Shown here in pieces: positions 1-12,935 of a DNA stretch of 64,000 bases. Below the pieces are notes generated by a model. It was not told where the DNA came from, did no database searches, and worked only from the letters and a program-made list of their open reading frames with translations. This DNA is from Odobenus rosmarus divergens. Lineage: Eukaryota; Chordata; Mammalia; Carnivora; Odobenidae. Position numbers and translations under genes: made by a program. The stretch spans positions 465,989 to 529,988 of the forward strand of contig NW_004450330.1 of NCBI RefSeq assembly GCF_000321225.1, written 5' to 3'. The first letter of the stretch is position 1; the number at the start of each line of letters is the position of its first letter.

Positions 1-574
1 TGTTGTATCTTTCACATTCTGTATGTGGGTTGGTCTTCTCTTCAGTTTATAGTAGTTTGTCATATATTTGTAATTTGTGTCTTAAGTATTTCCCCATATT
101 AAGACAACAAGCTAGTCTAACCTCTTTTATGAGTGCTTTTTGCTATGCAATTTGATTGTTTCCCATTTTCGTTTCTTATTTCTTATGTTTGGGTCTTCTC
201 TCCCCCTTAAATGATTAGATTAAATGGTTGATAGGTTTTATTGTTTCTTTATTTTAGTCATCGAAGTCTTGCATTTAAAATATATTTAGTAATATGTAAA
301 AATGTTAATTGTTTAATTTTAGGTGCAGTAACCTAAATAAAGGCCCATGATGCCAATTTTTATTTTTTTATTTTTTTAAATTTAAATTCAATTAGCCAAC
401 ATATAAATAGAAAGAAAATTCACTAATTTTTGTAAATTAAAAAAAAGATAAAATGAAATAATCCAAATGCTAATAGTGTTTTACATCTGGTTAATGAGTC
501 AGGTGGTGATTTTTAAGTTTGTACATTTTTTAACATTTTCTAGAATTTAAAAAGTGGTTTAATGTTTTCTAATG
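1..574. other. AT-rich stretch, probable LINE fragments
   Basis: Strongly T-rich on the + strand. A short stretch near 365-410 (AAATTTAAATTCAATTAGCC) resembles antisense carnivore L1 3' sequence. The rest is AT-rich with no element I can name. Confidence 0.4.
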
Positions 575-1070
575 GACTTTAATTTTTAGAATATTTTTAG
601 ATTTATAGAAAAACTACATAGAAAGTAGGTAGAGTTCCCATATACTCACACCTAGTTTTCCCTATTATTAAAATCTTCCATTAGTATGGTACATTTATTG
701 CAGCTAATGAACCAGTATTGATATATGGTTACCTGAAGGCCAGGCTTTATTCAGATTTCCTTAGTTTTCACCTAGTATTATTTCTCTGTTCCAGGACATC
801 ATATTAAATTTAGTTGTCATTGGGCTTCTCTTGGCTGTGACAGTTTCTCAGCTGTTCCTTGTCTTCAATGGCCTTAACAGTGTTGAGGAGTATTGGTCAA
901 CTCTTTTGTTGGATGCCTCCCACTGGAAATTAGCCTATGTCTTTGTCATTATTAGACTGGGGTTATGGGTTTTTGTGGAAGAAGACCATAGAGACAAAGT
1001 ACTGTTTCATTACATCATGTTATGTTATTTCATGACATACTATCAACATGATAATGACATAATAATATTA
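575..1070 (-). mobile_element. LINE-1 (L1M-type) 3' region fossil, antisense
   Basis: Contains phrases typical of old mammalian L1M 3' regions read antisense: GGTACATTTATTGCAGCTAA, CTTTATTCAGATTTCCTTAG, CTTGGCTGTGACAGTTTCTC and ATTAGACTGGGGTTATGGGT. The 80-residue ORF inside it (831-1073) is chance. Subfamily is not resolved. Confidence 0.7.
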
Positions 1071-1089
1071 TAATAGATAATATAATATG

Positions 1090-2130
1090 GTAGATTAAAT
1101 GATTGCATTAGAGAGTTTTTATGTTTTATTGGTTTTGTTTTGTTTATGTGGTATTTTTTCCCAAAGAACTAGTTTTCAGACTTTTTTATTAGTTCTATTA
1201 TTTTTCTATTTTATTATACTTAATTCGTTATTTTCATTTTTTTATACTTATTAGTATAAGTACACCAGTCATGATCTACTTTAGTAGGATCCCACAGGCT
1301 CTAAGATGTGGGCTGTGTTTTGTTATTCTCACTCTTTCTATATTCTGCAAATTCTATATAGATTTTTTTTTTGAGTTGTTTAGAAGAGAGTTTTAAAAAA
1401 TATCCAAGTGGTAGGATTCTGTATCATAATTTTGTGATTAGTGTTTAGTTTTTCTTTTGTTAGTAGATTCTCTATTATCTCTGCTTTTTTTGTGTATGGT
1501 TTATCTGTAGCCTAATAAATGGGAAATGACCTATCTTATTAGTTATGCAATTTTGACTTTTTTATGTCTTTACTTAATTTGGCTCATTGGCCTGTCATAA
1601 GCTAAAAAGGGTACATTAAAGTTACCTGCCTCTACTGTGTATCTGTCTGTCCTTGTATTTGCTGTAGCTTTTGCAGTGAATTTTGGTGCTATTACTTGGT
1701 GTGTTAGATCTTTAATACTGTTGAGTCTCTCTGCTTTGGAGATATCTCTTATATGTAGCATACAGTTGGGAGTTTTATCTTGATTTCCAATCTTAGACTT
1801 TTTTTTTTTTTTTTTTTGGTATAGTTTACCATGGCCATTCATTGACATAGCTAGTATTTCTGGCTTAGTTTTACTATCATATTTCATGTCTTTGTGTTAT
1901 TGTTTCTATTGCTTCTTACAGCAAAATCTTTCACTGTGTGGTCTGTTTTATTTTGTGTTCTTTCTGACAATTTAGAAGGTTTGTATTTTATTTTCAGTCC
2001 TTCCGGATGTTTATAACTATGTAAGATGCATTTTATCTTTTTTTAAGACTGTGCTAGTTGTCTCCCTTCTGAAATAAGTGATTACAAAATTAGTTTACAA
2101 ATTTAGTCACAATTTTTATATGCTTTGTGA
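1090..2130 (-). mobile_element. Degenerate antisense LINE-1 body, T-rich
   Basis: T-rich on the + strand, as antisense L1 is. 1600-1800 follows the order of the L1 ORF2 antisense segment, with 'attaaagttacctgcctcta' followed by 'atatgtagcatacagttggg'. It lies next to the 3' fossil at 575-1070 in the same orientation, so both may be one decayed insertion. A 20-base T run sits at 1799-1818. Confidence 0.5.
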
Positions 2131-3534
2131 CAGCTTTTTTCCTGGTGAATTTGCTTGGTTTGCCTTCCCTCCCCCCCTTTTCCTCCTTTATTTCTCCTGT
2201 AAGCATCTTTGTCTCTATCCTGTGCTTGTTCCCCTTTGAAGAGGAGAAGCTTCTTTAGATCGACATTTTGCAGTGGATTTATGTAGAGGAAAGGCCAGGA
2301 AGTATCTTAGGAGAACAGGATGATGGCTCCCTGGTTCGTGGCAATTTTGTTCCCAGGACTATGGCCGTGATTTCTTTTGGCCTCCTTCTGCCCAGGCAGC
2401 AGAGATCTGTAGCCAGGGGCTTCCCCCAGTGCAGGCCCCTCCTCCTGCTCTGCCTCATAGACACACTGCTTCCTGCCATGATGGCAGCCTGAGGTTTCCT
2501 TTGCTAGCCCTGCACTCCTTTAGCCTCAGGGTGTCCGAGGCAGCTCCTGCTCTTCTGTTTGGGAGCCGTTGGTTTTTTCCATCAGGGAGGGCCAGCTACT
2601 GATGGGCTCTGCCAACTTTATCCGAGATCTGTGGCCACAGGTGCTCTCTCGCCCCCGTTGGATCTTCGCTGCTTTTGGCAGCCCTTTACTGTTCTTGGCA
2701 GTCTTTCCTTAGAAGTTGTGGTTTGGGTTACAAATGTGTTCTAGTTTCGCTGAAGATAGCATTTACATTTCTCTTGCTCTTTCTCCTTTATTTTAGGTGA
2801 TTTGGGATATGAAAAGGAGTAACTGTATTCTGCTATCTTAGGAGTGTCTAGTGTTGCACATTTTTACGTGCTCTGGTTTCCACCAGATTAAACATTAGCC
2901 AGGGCGCTCAGGATAGGGTTGGCATGCGCTAAAGCTGGGGTCTGCAAATAGAAAGGAAAGAAAATGGGAGTTGAGAATAAAATAGGAGAGCGAAAAAGGA
3001 ATTCGTGGTATACCTGGTGTGCTGTGCAGCAGCAGGGTCCTTTCCTTCTCCCCTTGGACTGTGCCTGGGAGTGTGCCACTATTTGGGTGGGAGGTTGTGG
3101 CCAGACAGGACAGGGCATGAAACATGCCTGCCTCTTGGTCTGTCTTGGGGGAGGTTGTTCAGAACCCAGCAGCTCTTAGGCCAGAGGAAAGTGCACACGC
3201 CTGTGCTCTGGACTGGATGCAGGGCTCACCTCTCCATCTTTCCTCACATGCAGGGCCTTCCAAGCAGCTCAAGCACCCTGGGTTCTGGCTGGCCTCCTAG
3301 AGATGGTGGCCAAATCCTCCTCCCTGGAAACCAGGATCCTGCCTCAGAGGAGGTTGTCCAGGGTCAGTGTTGTTAACCAGTGTTTATGTGCCCAAAGAAA
3401 GAGCAGGCCCATCCAAAGGGAAGGGGTACTTGTGGGATGCCCAGAGGATAGAGCCAGAGAGGAAAACCTTGCCCACAGAGTCTCAGGCTTGGCCCTTTAT
3501 ATTGTCTCGCAGATTACCACACTACACAGAGGGC

Positions 3535-3672
3535 ATTATTTACCCCCCTTTTACAGATGAGGAAACTAGAGTCTAAGAGAGGCTAAGAGACCTTTCTTTG
3601 GACAAACAGCTTAGAGATGGAGACAGGGATTTGGATGCAGTTCTACCTGGTTCCAGAGCCTGGACACTAGCC
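3535..3672 (-). mobile_element. MIR SINE, antisense
   Basis: Shows the antisense MIR core CCTTTTACAGATGAGGAAAC followed by gag-tc-aagagaggctaagaga and a degraded tRNA-like end (TTGGATGCAGTTCTACCTGG). Confidence 0.75.
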
Positions 3673-3934
3673 CCCTTATTCCCCTGCCTCCCACTCACCT
3701 TCCCACGGAGACTCCACCCCATCCTCAGATGGTTGTCTTGTGTCCATGCTCATGTCCCTGGGTGATTTTGCGGGTTCCTCACTCTGTCTTCTTTCTTGAG
3801 GCTGGCTACACTTTAGATACTATTTAAGCTCCCCAGGGAAGCCGGGGTGGGAACCAACGGGCCACACCCTATACTTCTGCATCCCTGTGTCCTTGGCCCC
3901 TGCCCCCTCAGCCTTGGCACAGGCCTTGTCCCTG

Positions 3935-4042
3935 GGACAAAATACACCTGGGTTCTTCTCCAGTCTCTGTGGTCTTGGGTAAATCACTTTACTTCTCCAG
4001 GCTCAGTCCTTATTTCTAAAATAAAATTGTCTATGATTACTG
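3935..4042 (+). mobile_element. MIR SINE, partial
   Basis: Sense MIR order: cacctgggttc, then GTCTTGGGTAAATCACTTTAC, then tctccaggctcag, then ctaaaataaaa. It abuts a second sense MIR directly downstream. Confidence 0.65.
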
Positions 4043-4290
4043 GAAGAGTACAACATGGACTCTGACGCCAGATGATCTCAATGTGAATCTGAGCTCAGCA
4101 CCTTATTAGCTGTGGGACTTTAGCTAATTACTTAGCCTTTCTCTTTAGTTTTCTCAACTATAAAATGGGAATAATAATGTACATGTCTTCCAGGGAGGAC
4201 TTAAGGATTAAATGATAATGTAAACTGTTTGGAACAGTGTCTGGCATATGGAAAGTACTAGATTAATACCAGATATTGTTATATTACTTG
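4043..4290 (+). mobile_element. MIR SINE, near full length, about 90 bp upstream of the SPSB4 acceptor
   Basis: Has all MIR parts in order: tRNA-like head (gactctgacgccagatg), GTGGGACTTTAGCTAATTAC, TCAACTATAAAATGGGAATA, aaggattaaatgataatg and tail ggaacagtgtctggcatatg. It ends near 4290. Confidence 0.85.
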
Positions 4291-4378
4291 ATTGGTCCTG
4301 CAAAGGACCCAGCCTCTAGAGGGGCATAAGTGGCTATTGATGCTGTTGTCATAACCGGTGCCCTTTGCTTTCTTCCAG

Positions 4379-5570
<1,192 letters not shown>

Positions 5571-6264
5571 TGTGCATAAGGGTCATACAAGTTGATGTCT
5601 CCTGTGTGCCAGGCCTCAAGCTCACAGCAGGAGGAGGGTGACAGTAGAAGGCATAGTGCCTGCACTTGAATGCCGTGTACTCTGAGTTACTGATAAATAA
5701 TAAGTAATGATAATAACTATCATTTGTTGACCGCCTACTGAAGGCAGGGACTGAACACCCAATTTCCAGCTCTCCCTGGTGAAGTCTGTTAAAAGGGGTC
5801 ACCTGGCCCTCATCTCTAGCTGATTATTACCTCCTGGGAATGAGAGCCCGAAGTTGTAGAATCTTTTGCTTTTTTCCAAGAGGACCCAGAAATCTGGATT
5901 TGTGTGAAAGAGCCCCATTTTTGAAGTTGGCAGCTGCTGAAAACACCATGTGGGCAAACAAAACCCCCTTGCAGGCTGTAGACAAGCCCCCAGACTACTG
6001 GGGGTGATCCCTGGCAGCTTTGAGGCCTCCTCTCATTTAATAGGCACCATTGTGCTGTGAGGCAGCTTAAAAATCATGGCCACAAAATTGGTTATGGCTT
6101 CAGGAGGGAGTCCCTCAGGGATGCAGGGTGGCCTCTGCCCAGAGCCATGCATGGCCACCAGCTGAGAGGAGCCTTGCGGGCTTATCCACTCCTCATCCAC
6201 ACATGACACTTCCTGCCACGCCCCTGGTGAAGCTCACAGAGGCAGGTGCTTACAGCCAGAATTC

Positions 6265-6345
6265 CAGTTTATTCATGTCAGATGAGAGCTATAATTGCCC
6301 CCATTTCAGAGAGGAGAAAACGGAAGAGCAGAGCTACTGAGAACC
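6265..6345 (-). mobile_element. MIR fragment, antisense
   Basis: Only the central core is visible (attgcccccatttcagagag, then gaaaacggaagagcagagc). Confidence 0.45.
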
Positions 6346-6539
6346 AACGCCTACCTAGGTCTGTCAGCCTCCGAAGCCTATCCTTTTCCCATGCTCCCCC
6401 TCTTCAGTTGAGGGACTGAGAGTACCACCCCAGAAAAGAAGTCCAGAACAAGATTTTACTCAAGTAAAATTTATATTTACCTCGAGTGTAGGGTAGGTTG
6501 GCTGTTGTCAAGGGTGGCGGGCCAGCAGAAAGTGGCCGG

Positions 6540-6598
6540 TATGCTCATCTCCCTGACTGAGCCACCCCGGCACCCCAATGTTATGCTCATCTCTCTGA
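6540..6598 (-). mobile_element. SINEC head remnant between two 17-bp direct repeats
   Basis: A ~21-bp antisense SINEC 5' head (CTGAGCCACCCCGGCACCCC, 6557-6576) lies between tatgctcatctccctga (6540-6556) and tatgctcatctctctga (6582-6598). The repeats differ at one position and look like a target-site duplication. The SINE body and tail are absent. Alternatively this is a chance match plus a local duplication. Confidence 0.5.
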
Positions 6599-6894
6599 CG
6601 TAACAGGTGACGTTCTTCCTCAGATTTCATTTTCATGGTTGTTAGATGAAGATCGCCATTCATGGCAAAGTGTTGTTCTGTTTTCTCTGATTAACCAGTT
6701 AGATCTAGGAGCAGATGAGTGTGTCCTGAGAAGAGCTAGTTTAATCGTCCCAGTGCCTTGTGGAGAATGTCTGGAACCCTCATAGACATGGGGGCGAGGC
6801 AAACCCCAGTACTGAGAAAACCAACTGCAACAACAAACACTCTTTTCAAGCAGAATTGGAAAATTTACTTGCCAGAATTTATCATGGGAGCAGA

Positions 6895-7120
6895 AGAGTG
6901 GACTTGGCATACAAGGCTTTGGAGTCTGACATGCCTTAGTGCCAACTGTATCCCCACTGCTCAATGGTTTTGTGTCTCTGGTGAGTCATTCCAATGCCTT
7001 ACAACTCATTTTGCTTATCAGTAAAATGGGACAGTATCAGGTCCGTTTCATAGCTGCTGTGAGATTGGTATGGTGGTACCAATTATATGGTAGCTGGCAT
7101 TAAAGGCTGGCATTAATAGC
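6895..7120 (+). mobile_element. MIR SINE
   Basis: Sense MIR order with ttggagtctgacatgcc, TCTGGTGAGTCATTCCAATG, TTATCAGTAAAATGGGACAG and tagctgctgtgagattgg. Confidence 0.7.
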
Positions 7121-8084
7121 CAGCAGGAGCTCCCTAAGCCAACAGTTGGGGCCCCAAAATGCGCTTCCTCTTGAGTATTGGTTCACACTCAGCTATTATC
7201 TGTTGCTTGGTTTTCAGGTACAAAGCTAAGGTGCTAAAGAGGCTGGCCAGTGGCTCCCCCAGGCATGTTAGGATGAGGAGCAGTCAAGCCATGGTATCCT
7301 CCTTGGTGCAATGTTGGTGGGAAGCTGGGTGGGAAAGGACAGCTGTTCTTGGGGCATTTTGAGCTCTTGGATCCTTCAGGTGGCTGGAGAAGGTTGGTGT
7401 GGCTGAAACTTGGCCTATTCCATCCTCCTCCCCACTTGCAGTGATTTTTGAGTTTGGCTGAAGCTGGAATGCTCGTCAGGAGGCAAGGGAAGGACAAGAT
7501 GTCCTGTGAGGCAAGCCTGTAGCATCTGTCGTTCTGTGTCAGGATTGGCTTGTCTGCTGTGGCACTGGCCTATTCTCCAGATGGGAGTAATGTTCTCTAT
7601 TATGGGCAGGATATGATGGCAGAGAGGGGGACCTCAGCTTTTCTGGGCTTTGAAAGGTCATGGTCAGCCTAGGACAAACCCTGACTACAGAGTGGGCCAT
7701 AGGACGTGCCACGGTGGAGTCTGATCGGGGCTGGTTGGGAGGGGACTGCATGATGCCTGTAGCCCGTGACCTGGGCTGATGTCCACCAGGGGCATCCCTG
7801 GGCACCGGGAAGGATTTGGCCCTAGGGAGTCCCTGGGCAGGGAAGGTGACCCAAGGTGGGGTTCTGTACATGAAAATTCTGAGCCAACATTGGTTGTGGA
7901 CATGATGTCAAGTCTCCACACTCAGACCTGACAGGGATGTGGGGAAGCACCGTCAGAGACAGACTGCGGAACAGAAAGGTGGGGCTGCTCTCTGGGATTG
8001 CTTCCCCAGAAGATCACTGGGGAGAGAAGTATGCCCAAGGCCCCTCACAAACCGTATTCGACTCTGGCCCCAGCGCTCACCAGA

Positions 8085-8205
8085 AGGCTGGGCACAAGGA
8101 TGACCTCCTCTCTCTGAACCTCAGTGTTCTCCCTTGTAGAATGGCCATGATAAAGCTCCAGGCACAGAGCACACAGCCATTGGTGCTCACGGCTTTCATT
8201 AACTA
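8085..8205 (+). mobile_element. MIR fragment
   Basis: Central and 3' MIR pieces: CTCTCTGAACCTCAGTGTTC, tgtagaatggccatgataa and caggcacagagcacacag. Confidence 0.5.
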
Positions 8206-8587
8206 GGCGAGCTGAGCCAGGTCCTGAGCTTCACCTATAGAATACAACAAAAGTGGCTTGAATAGAAGCTTCTCCTCTAATGTGAAGGAAGCAAGTTGAT
8301 GGATATCCTTTTCTCAGTGTTTGAATTTTTATGACTATGAAAGCAAGACTCAAAAAGGACTAACCGCATTTAACTGTGAACATGTGTTCGTTGGGGGTAG
8401 AGCTCCTAGAAGCATGTTTTCCTGTTGCAAATGCGTTCTTCAGCCATGGCATGGAGTGGAGCAGCTCTGCATCTCAGGGTTTACCGCAAAGAGCTGCAGG
8501 ATGCCCAGGGGGAGGTCGGGCGAGCGGGCAAGCTGTCTCCAGATGCCCAGGTCCACAGCCCAAGTGATAATAGCAATAATAACACAC

Positions 8588-8800
8588 CACCCATACCTAC
8601 CTCCTACGTACTGCTTAGTCTGCGCTGGCCTTCATGCTAAGCATTTTACAAATTTTCACTCATTTAATCCTTGCAACTACTCTTTCAGCAAATGCCTGTA
8701 TGATCTCATTTTACAGTGAAGACATTGAGGCACAGAGAGCTTGAGTCAGTTGCTCGAGGTCACACAGCTAGTAATGGGGGAAACCAGGATATTCAAAATG
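8588..8800 (-). mobile_element. MIRb-like SINE, antisense
   Basis: Antisense order is complete: ctaagcattttacaaattttc, CTCATTTAATCCTTGCAACT, CATTTTACAGTGAAGACATT, GAGGTCACACAGCTAGTAAT and a degraded head. Confidence 0.85.
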
Positions 8801-9472
8801 AGGCACACTGGCCCAATGGGCCCCTTGTGGAGATGTTTGCAGAGGGGGCAGGAAGGGAAGGGACAGGAGAGACTGCTCCACTGGGCTGGGTGGTCACGCA
8901 GCCAACTGGACCTTTCCTTCAGCAGTGGATCTGGGTGAGACCCTGAGATGCTGTCCTGGCCGTTTTCCTCCCTCCAGCTTTCATCCCCAGCCCTCAAAGC
9001 TCTCAGCTCAGCACAGAGCTCCACGGGGTGTTCTGAAAAGTTAGCTGCATCAAGGCAGCCCAGCAGTGTCTGTGAATCAGGCATGCTTTGGTCGCTAACG
9101 GGAGAATGTCACTGAAAATGTCCCAACCGCTGTGAGGTTTGGCCCCGCTGCTGTGAGGTGGGCCAGGCCTTTGGAATCGGCTCCGGGCTGGTTTCCGGAA
9201 TTGCTCCTCTGCTCCCTGGCTCCCCCTGCCACATGTTGGAGGCCAGGAAGCTTGACAGAACAGCTTTGTCTCCTGTCTTGGAGATCTTGGGTGGTGAGTG
9301 GGGTATGGGCGACACAGGAAGTGGAGAGGAGCCCCAGACAGAGAAAGGCAGGCTTGGAGCCCTGCGCAGCTTTGATTTGGGGGTCATAACGATTATGCTT
9401 TTTTTTATACCACCCATGTTTTGTGCTCTGGGCCAAGTGTTCTTTTCTCTCTCTCTCTCTTTTTTTCTTAAT

Positions 9473-9620
9473 CCATACAATAAACTTTGAGGGGATGTTG
9501 CTGTTATTTCCATTTTGTAGATGGGAAAATGGAATCTTGGAGAGATAAAGAACTCACGAACTTGCTCAAGGCCAAGCAGGTAGCCAGCAGGAGAGCTGTG
9601 CTTCACCCCAGTCCATCAGC
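9473..9620 (-). mobile_element. MIR SINE, antisense
   Basis: Core CCATTTTGTAGATGGGAAAA, followed by cttgctcaaggccaagcag and a short head-side remnant. Confidence 0.7.
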
Positions 9621-10344
9621 TCTCCTGTGCCCTGCTTCTGCTGCCTGGGCCAGCCCTGACTCCATTTTGCCCACCACATAGAGCCTGATTCCACAGAGCA
9701 GGTGTCGGCACCAGGGCTCCTTCTCTGGGGGGTTAGAGAGTGGGAAACGTAGGATCTCAGGCCTAACTGGCAGAGAGGGCTTGTCCACCTGCATCGAGCC
9801 GGGAAAACTGTATTTCCAGACGTTGTTCCTAGATGGTTTAATTGACCTGCCAACAAGTATTTATTGGCGCAGCGGCTCAGCAGAAGACACTGGCAGCCAG
9901 CCAAGGCTTCTGGTATTGATGAAGGCCAGAGAGAGTTTCCTACCAGGCTGAGGACAAGGACACCGTCCCCTTGCCAGAGACATCCTCCAGTCTGCACTGA
10001 ACTCACCACCTTCCTGCTTGACTCCCATGTGTCTCCCAGGTGCCACGGTCCTCCCAGCCTCCCTGACATCGAGATGCAGCTCCTCAGCCCTCCCGACCCA
10101 GGCCTGGTCCCTCTTATCATTCTGCCCTGACCCCAGCCCACGGTAGCCCTCAGCCCAGGGCTCTGCCCCCTGCATCCTCATTCAGCACCGAGTCTCCCCC
10201 ATCCGCCCAATTCACTTACTTTTCCACATGTGTGCCTTCTTTCCCCAAGTGGAGATGAAGTGAGTTACTCGGGACAAGCGATGGTGACCCAGGAGGCATG
10301 TGTGGGGAAATGGATAGAGGAGGGACTTAAAAATATATGTGCAT

Positions 10345-10550
10345 CTGGGGCGCCTGGGTGGCTCAGTCGGTTGGGCAGCTGCCTTTGGCTCAGGTCCTGA
10401 TCCCAGGGTCCCAGGATCGAGCCCCGCATCTGGCTCCCTACTCAGTGGGGAGTCTACTTCTCCCTCTCCCTCTCCTTCCCATCCCCCTGCCTCCCGGTCA
10501 TGCTCTCTCTTGCTATCTTTCTCTCTCAAATAAATAGATAAAATTTTTTT
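10345..10550 (+). mobile_element. SINEC (carnivore tRNA-Lys SINE), full length
   Basis: Head GGGGCGCCTGGGTGGCTCAG with Pol III A-box-like (TGGCTCAGTCGG) and B-box-like (GGATCGAGCC) motifs, a CT-rich middle and a caaataaatagataaa tail. It is flanked by a 16-bp duplication with one mismatch (10329-10344 and 10551-10566). It sits at the edge of an antisense L1 fossil. Confidence 0.95.
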
Positions 10551-10566
10551 AAAAATATGTGTGCAT

Positions 10567-10935
10567 TTACTTTTGAAAGCAAACTGTGCACATAGCAACA
10601 AATTTAAATATTACAATGAAATACCCATCCCCCCACCCATTAGCTCCCCAGCTCCTCTCCCTGCTGGCAACCACCATTAATAGTTTTGCATGTGTCCCTC
10701 CAGAAATTTATGACACAGAGAAATTTTACATGAATGTGATCATGCTGTAAACATTGCTCTGCATCTCCCTTCCCCCCTCATAGATCTTGGTGATTATTTA
10801 ATATGATTACTATAGAGTTGCCTCATTCTTTATTAACAGCTGCCTGAGTTTTCTTGGTATGGTTGTATCACTATTTTATTCAGACCCCCACTTTTTTGAC
10901 ATTTAGGCAGTTTCCAGTCTTTGAGAATAAACATT
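10567..10935 (-). mobile_element. LINE-1 (L1ME-like) 3' fragment, antisense
   Basis: Antisense L1 phrases: TGTGTCCCTCCAGAAATTTA, AGAGTTGCCTCATTCTTTAT and ACATTTAGGCAGTTTCCAGT. This is the familiar run leading to the 'gctgc..tagtattccattg' segment of old L1s. Confidence 0.65.
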
Positions 10936-10949
10936 TGATTCCAATTTAA

Positions 10950-11110
10950 ATTTCATTTCTGCCCCCTTCTGGCTAATTAACATCCCTGAGCCTTTGTTTT
11001 CCCCTCTGCGCAGTGGGAATGATTATATGTGCCTTGCGTAGTTGCTGTGAGGATTAGAAATGAGGCAGAAACAAAGCATGGTCCAGCATGTGGCTCAGAG
11101 TGGGGGGGTG
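10950..11110 (+). mobile_element. MIR fragment (3' half)
   Basis: CTGAGCCTTTGTTTTCCCCT, gcagtgggaatgattatatg, GTTGCTGTGAGGATTAGAAA and a decayed tail. Confidence 0.65.
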
Positions 11111-11409
11111 TGCTGGAGGGGGCTGTGGGTCTTACCGTGCTTACCCACGTCCAGTGCTGAGCTCTTTTGGGCCCCTTGATGAATCTTGTGAATGATTTGG
11201 TTTCTAGTTTAAAGTACAGTAGAACCACATTAATTTGCTGTTAAGGAGGCTTCAAGCACAGTGCTGGGCTAGGAGCATTTGAATTGTATAATCTGGTCAG
11301 TCGTTACGTAGGGTGTGTGTCAGCACGCTGAGTCACCTGCCCTTACCTGCCCAGGGCAGGTCCATGATGGAGTGGGTTGCTGTTCTGTTGCTGCTCTTGC
11401 CAGGGCTGA

Positions 11410-11500
11410 GGGTGATAGTTCTTTGAGGCAGGGACTCCCTCTGTGGTACCCCTTGGAACTGAGGACATAGTAGGTGCTCAGTAAGCGCATATGAATATAC
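11410..11500 (+). mobile_element. L2 3' tail
   Basis: tttgaggcagggactccctc and CATAGTAGGTGCTCAGTAAG match the conserved L2 3' end. Confidence 0.6.
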
Positions 11501-12035
11501 TGGCCTCCCACCAGCTGCCGAGCTTTTCTGTTCCCTTCTGCAGCCAGACCCTAGTCACAGTTGGCTGGAATAGAGGGAGGCTGGCTAGGAGAGGCCACCC
11601 CCTTGAAGCCTGACCCTAGAGGGACCCAGTCCTGCCTCTCCTTGTGTGTGGAGCACAGCACATCTGTCCCCGCACTCGGGCGAGGCCCGGGCTACGCGAC
11701 AGGCTGGGCCATTCAATTCAGAATCTTGACATATTCAGAAACTGGCTCCTACCCTTTGTTTGCCACAGAAAGGAACAGACTTTCAGCTGAAAGCGGTTTT
11801 TGTGGCCCTGCTCTGAGTGTGTCGGCGGGGGGGCGGTGTTCACATTTGAACAGTCGTGAGTAGGTTCACTCTTGGAAGTCCTGCGGGCAGGAAGGGGGCT
11901 TTGAAACGCGGGCTCAGTCAGGAGAGTGTCGCCGTGGGCCACAGTGGAGTCACACGCAGGGGCACTGGAAACACAATGCACCTGCCCTCTTCCTCTCAGA
12001 GGGCCTCCGTGGGGCCTCGTGGGAAGAGCTGGGGC

Positions 12036-12285
12036 TCACTCCTGACGGGGCTGCTCATGAGCTGTGACCCGGAGCAAGTCAGTTCACGCTGGAGCCTCCG
12101 TGTCTTCATCTGCAAGAGTAATAGAAACATACTATGCCACAGGCGTTGGGATTGTGGATGATATACAGAAAGTAACTGGGCGCGTGCCTGGCATGTAGTA
12201 GATACTGGAAAAAGTAGGTTTAAAAATCGCCAGTCATGACTATCACAGCTCCCGTAGATTGGTAGAATTACTGTTAGTGTTATTA
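12036..12285 (+). mobile_element. MIR SINE
   Basis: Sense MIR: GAGCTGTGACCCGGAGCAAG, TCTTCATCTGCAAGAGTAAT and tail GTGCCTGGCATGTAGTAGAT. Confidence 0.75.
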
Positions 12286-12814
12286 AATGTGGAAACAATT
12301 ATTGTTATTAAATTTGGGTCTGGGGGCTTTCACATAAGGGAATCCGTTGGTTTGGGGGGGGTCGACTCTTTTTCTCTTTAAGATACTTGATGGAAATGCC
12401 ACCTGAGGTTCAAAGACCACTGTGAGTTTGTCACAAATGAGCTGGGAGTGTTGAGCCTTCCCCGTGAGCAGTTTCAGGGATTTCCAGCTAAGTGTCTGGT
12501 GGAAGTGTTTTGGAGTTCCTGGTGGTGACTTGCTCGGTGGACGTGTGTTCAGCAAGGCTGTCCAAATACACGGCCTCCTTGCCCACCATGGCCCCCGCGG
12601 GTATTCAGTGGGGAGGAGCTGCCGAGGCGCCGGGCCTGGAGGGGCAGCATCTGTCTCTGAACAGATGGCCATGAGGCCCAGCTGTGGGCTTGCCCCTGCT
12701 GGACCTTTGGAGGGAAGGGAAGGGGGAAGAGGTGGCTGAGAGGAGCCGGCAGGAGGGTGAGGGCAGGCCCCAGGCAATGGAGCCGGAAGAGATGTCTTCC
12801 GGCAGCTGGGGCCG

Positions 12815-12935
12815 GACCCCCACTTTACAGGGGGGAGCTGAATGGACCAGAGAGCTGGGAGGGCTTGCCCAAGGTCACCGGCTAATTAGCAGCAGAACCA
12901 GACCTAAAACCCAGGCCTGCAATCCCCCTTGAAAA
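12815..12935 (-). mobile_element. MIR SINE, antisense
   Basis: CCCCACTTTACAGGGGGGAG, CTTGCCCAAGGTCACCGGCT and cagaaccagacctaaaaccc, in antisense MIR order. Confidence 0.7.

Larger units (their letters stand above)
1..4378 (+). other. SPSB4: SPSB4 upstream intron (3' end)
   Basis: Inferred to be intron from the acceptor at 4378 and the non-coding start of the exon. The left half is AT-rich antisense LINE-1 and the right half is GC-richer with MIR copies. 2130-3530 has no repeat I can name. It holds only short chance ORFs, G/C-rich sequence, and near 2760-2870 a T-rich stretch that might be the far end of the LINE. Confidence 0.75.
5571..10328. other. Intron, unassigned parts of 5571-10328
   Basis: Between the named MIR copies, 5760-6265, 7120-8085, 8205-8588, 8800-9473 and 9620-10328 show no gene or repeat I can name. 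They are moderately GC-rich, with overlapping chance ORFs on both strands. Two TGACGT motifs (6596 and 6608) lie at the right edge of the SINE remnant. Confidence 0.6.

Noticed and set aside
9566..10141. 191-codon ORF on the - strand
   Set aside because: GC-rich chance ORF that begins in a MIR. No domain or neighbours.
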